Below are positions 62,099-64,000 of a DNA stretch of 64,000 nucleotides, one piece after another; within the stretch, counting starts at the first letter, position 1; every line of letters starts with the position of its first letter. The position numbers were made by a program, and so were the translations under genes. This DNA is from Roseiarcus sp963767245 (GTDB lineage Bacteria > Pseudomonadota > Alphaproteobacteria > Rhizobiales > Beijerinckiaceae), in NCBI GenBank assembly GCA_963767245.1, contig CAVYDG010000017.1:62001-126000 (forward strand), read 5' to 3'. Under the pieces are notes generated by a model. It worked only from the letters and a program-made list of their open reading frames with translations. It made no database searches and had not been told where the DNA came from.

Positions 62099-62871
62099 CC
62101 TTCGCCTCCTTCACCACCGCCAGTCAATGACGTGAAGGCCTCGCAAATCGAACACGCCCCCGCCCCGCTAACAATGGAATGGGAGGGGCCATCGGCGAGC
62201 ACGCGCCCCTTGTGCAGCACGACCACCTGATCGTCGTCACGGATCTCGTCGACCAGGTGGGTCGCCCAAAGGACGCCTATTCCCTCCTGGGCGACGAGGC
62301 CTCGTACAACCTCGAGAAGTCCCGCGCGCGCCTTGATGTCGAGCCCTGCCGTCGGCTCATCGAGCAGCAGCATGCGCGGCCGGGGCAGGAGCGCTCGCGC
62401 GATCTCGACCCGTCGCATCTGACCGCCGGAAAGAAAGCGCACCTTGTCGCCCGCGCGGTCGGCGAGACCGACGCGGGCGAGTTGGATCGCCCCTCGCGCG
62501 CGCGTTTCACGCGCGCCGATGCCATGCAGCGCGCCGTGGTAGGCCAAATTCTGCGCGACGCTGAGATCGGGATCGAGCGTGCGCTGCTGAAACACGACGC
62601 CAAGCAGCGCGAGAGCGGCGCCGCTATTACGCGCGACGTCGCGGCCGAAAATGCGCACCGCCCCCGACCGGCTCACATAAAGATGCGTGATCACCGAGAA
62701 CAGCGTGCTCTTGCCGGCGCCGTTCAAGCCCAAAAGTACGGTGAAACTCGCCGGCGCGATCTCGAAGCTTACTTCATCCAGAGCAACCCGGGCTCCGTAG
62801 GCATGCGACACCTTGTCGACCGAGAGCGCGCTGACGGCCGCCTTCGGCGTCACATTGGCAACGACAGTCAT
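62095..62871 (-). CDS. ABC exporter ATPase (PedB-like)
   Basis: 258 residues from ATG 62871, which overlaps the propeller stop (ATGA). Walker A LLGLNGAGKST, Q-loop VFQQRTLDPDLSVAQNL, signature FLSGGQMRR, Walker B MLLLDEPTAGLDI and H-loop LWATHLVDEI. Drug-exporter-like CcmA/NodI subfamily. Member of the beta-propeller/PedABC cluster linked to alcohol oxidation. Confidence 0.92.
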   Translation of the reverse strand: MTVVANVTPKAAVSALSVDKVSHAYGARVALDEVSFEIAPASFTVLLGLNGAGKSTLFSVITHLYVSRSGAVRIFGRDVARNSGAALALLGVVFQQRTLDPDLSVAQNLAYHGALHGIGARETRARGAIQLARVGLADRAGDKVRFLSGGQMRRVEIARALLPRPRMLLLDEPTAGLDIKARAGLLEVVRGLVAQEGIGVLWATHLVDEIRDDDQVVVLHKGRVLADGPSHSIVSGAGACSICEAFTSLTGGGEGGEG

Positions 62872-63851
62872 TGCTTCGAGATAGCGACGCCCCAAGGAAA
62901 CGAACCGACGGGAATCGATTTGATCACCTTCAGCGTGGCCACGTCGATGACCGATACGTCATTGGAGACGCCATTGGTCGACAAGAGATACTTGCCGTCC
63001 GACGTCAGCTCCAATTGCCATACGCGCTGGCCAACCAGCAAATATTTAAGCACTTGCTTGGTCGCCGCGTCGATGACCGCGACGCGATTGGCAGGGCCCA
63101 GCGCGATGAAAGCCAGTTTGCCGTCGGCGCTGAAACGAATCCCGACGGGTTGGATCTGCTCCTTCGCGAGTTCCGGCACCTCGAACGCGATCTTCTGCTT
63201 AACGACGTGCCCGATCGGATCTATGACGCTGACCGTTCCTCCGACCTCCGAGGTCACCCACAGTTCCGAGCCGTCCTTGTTGTACTCGGCGTAGCGCGGG
63301 CGGGGATCGACGAGAATATTGGCCACGATCTTCTTGTTCCGCCAGTCGATGAGATGGGCCATGCTGGTCGTTTCGGAAGTGTTGACCACGATCGAATCGT
63401 CGGGGCTGACCGCGACCCCTTCAGGTTCGACACCAACTGGAAATTCGCTGACCACTTTTCGCGTCGCGATGTCGATTGCGGTCAGCAGCGCGTCGTTTTC
63501 GTTGGCGACGAATACGTATTTTCCATCCCGGCTCACCCGCAACTGCTCGGGATCGGGGCCCGACGGCAGTTCACCAGCCTCCTTCAAGGTCTTTGTGTCG
63601 ATGACCGCAATCGTATCGTCGTCGCCCAGGGCGACGAACATCAGTGCGTCGTCCTTGCTCAGTGAGATGCCGCGCGGCCTCTGGCCAGTCTTGACGGTGC
63701 GCGTGACCTCGAGCTTGTCGAGATCGATGACCGAGATCGAATTGCTCTTCTCGTTGGTGATATAGGCGGTTGCGGCGTGGGCTGGGTCCGAAAAAACGCC
63801 TAGGCTCCCCAGAATGGTGAGCGCCCCGGCGCAGTGCACAACACGGTTCAT
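62868..63851 (-). CDS. Periplasmic YVTN beta-propeller protein, PQQ-dependent catabolism-associated type
   Basis: 327 residues from ATG 63851, whose ATGA overlaps the upstream stop; ATG 63863 would add four residues. Signal peptide (MNRVVHCAGALTILGSLGVF). At least six blades with the pattern AYITNEKSNSISVIDLDKLE, MFVALGDDDTIAVIDTKTLK, VFVANENDALLTAIDIATRK, LWVTSEVGGTVSVIDPIGHV, LAFIALGPANRVAVIDAATK, LLSTNGVSNDVSVIDVATLK. This is the TIGR family class beside pedB/pedC (PedA2-like). No haem or PQQ ligand motif is visible. Probably a periplasmic partner of the exporter. Confidence 0.92.
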   Translation of the reverse strand: MNRVVHCAGALTILGSLGVFSDPAHAATAYITNEKSNSISVIDLDKLEVTRTVKTGQRPRGISLSKDDALMFVALGDDDTIAVIDTKTLKEAGELPSGPDPEQLRVSRDGKYVFVANENDALLTAIDIATRKVVSEFPVGVEPEGVAVSPDDSIVVNTSETTSMAHLIDWRNKKIVANILVDPRPRYAEYNKDGSELWVTSEVGGTVSVIDPIGHVVKQKIAFEVPELAKEQIQPVGIRFSADGKLAFIALGPANRVAVIDAATKQVLKYLLVGQRVWQLELTSDGKYLLSTNGVSNDVSVIDVATLKVIKSIPVGSFPWGVAISKQ

Positions 63852-64000
63852 TGAAGTTTGCATTTGGTCTCCGGCCTGTCGAAGCCGAGGGTGTCCAGGG
63901 TAGACGTCTGATGCAGGAAGCCTTCCTGGGGCGAAACCGAGACCGTGCCCCGGCCGTCGGTGAGCAGGATCGGTTGACGCAGCTGCTGGTTCCAGTCGCG
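63848..64000 (-). CDS. C-terminal end of a PQQ-cluster periplasmic protein (binding-protein-like), partial
   Basis: The last 50 codons enter from the right edge: RDWNQQLRQPILLTDGRGTV, SVSPQEGFLHQTSTLDTLGF, DRPETKCKLQ, stop at 63848. The HQ-x-LDTLG-x-DRPE-x-CK ending resembles the binding-protein-like component that precedes the beta-propeller in Ped-type clusters. Overlap with the propeller ATG supports one operon. The rest lies outside the window. Confidence 0.65.
   Translation of the reverse strand, partial: RDWNQQLRQPILLTDGRGTVSVSPQEGFLHQTSTLDTLGFDRPETKCKLQ

Noticed and set aside
1..64000. CRISPR array
   Set aside because: No regularly spaced repeats of 24-40 nt were found. The only tandem repeats are coding (20750-21420).

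Overview
The window looks like a high-GC alphaproteobacterial chromosome, most likely Hyphomicrobiales near the methylotrophic Methylocystaceae/Beijerinckiaceae. The inference rests on GC-rich codon use, alphaproteobacterial-type genes, and a PQQ-dependent-oxidation-associated ABC exporter/beta-propeller cluster at the right end. No 16S or marker gene is present, so the placement is tentative.

Layout. (1) 1-6.9 kb: ureide/hydantoin catabolism (hydantoinase A subunit, N-carbamoyl amidohydrolase, a ribose-type ABC importer, ureidoglycolate lyase, a frameshifted DHCW cupin). (2) 7-34.7 kb: a degraded accessory region packed with insertion sequences and broken genes (IS1182, IS200/IS605, Tn3, IS1634, IS1380, group II intron, IS3, IS66, IS110 remnants or copies), an L,D-transpeptidase with an internal stop, an extensin-like gene split by an IS, a 3' half of tRNA-Arg(CCU) that looks like an island attachment relic, and a few small intact genes (two GYD proteins, cupin, Cache protein, cytochrome c', LTXXQ-repeat protein). 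(3) 34.7-43.6 kb: a second minus-strand ureide/amide catabolic operon (PuuE-like deacetylase, polar amino-acid-type ABC importer, cysteine hydrolase split by IS21, gamma-glutamyltransferase-like amidohydrolase). (4) 43.8-46.7 kb: IS630, IS3 and IS5 material. (5) 46.8-52.4 kb: a minus-strand sugar-acid operon (GntR regulator remnant, SDR, two enolase-superfamily dehydratases, aldose-1-epimerase) with a second copy of the IS200-type element inserted in it. (6) 52.4-53.9 kb: IS fragments, then a probable sRNA with anti-Shine-Dalgarno loops. (7) 54-64 kb: DUF1097 protein, a periplasmic binding protein, pterin dehydratase, IS110, dihydropteroate synthase, a NitT/TauT-type ABC system and a PedABC-like exporter with YVTN beta-propeller.

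The most informative result is that several insertions can be undone on paper. Removing the two IS200-type copies restores the C-termini of two unrelated genes and defines the element ends and a CTAG target. Removing the IS21 element, which is flanked by a 9-bp direct repeat, restores a complete 233-residue cysteine hydrolase. Two IS110 elements have upstream non-coding segments that are candidates for bridge RNAs. Many accessory genes carry single-base indels. These may be real decay or, in part, sequencing or assembly errors.
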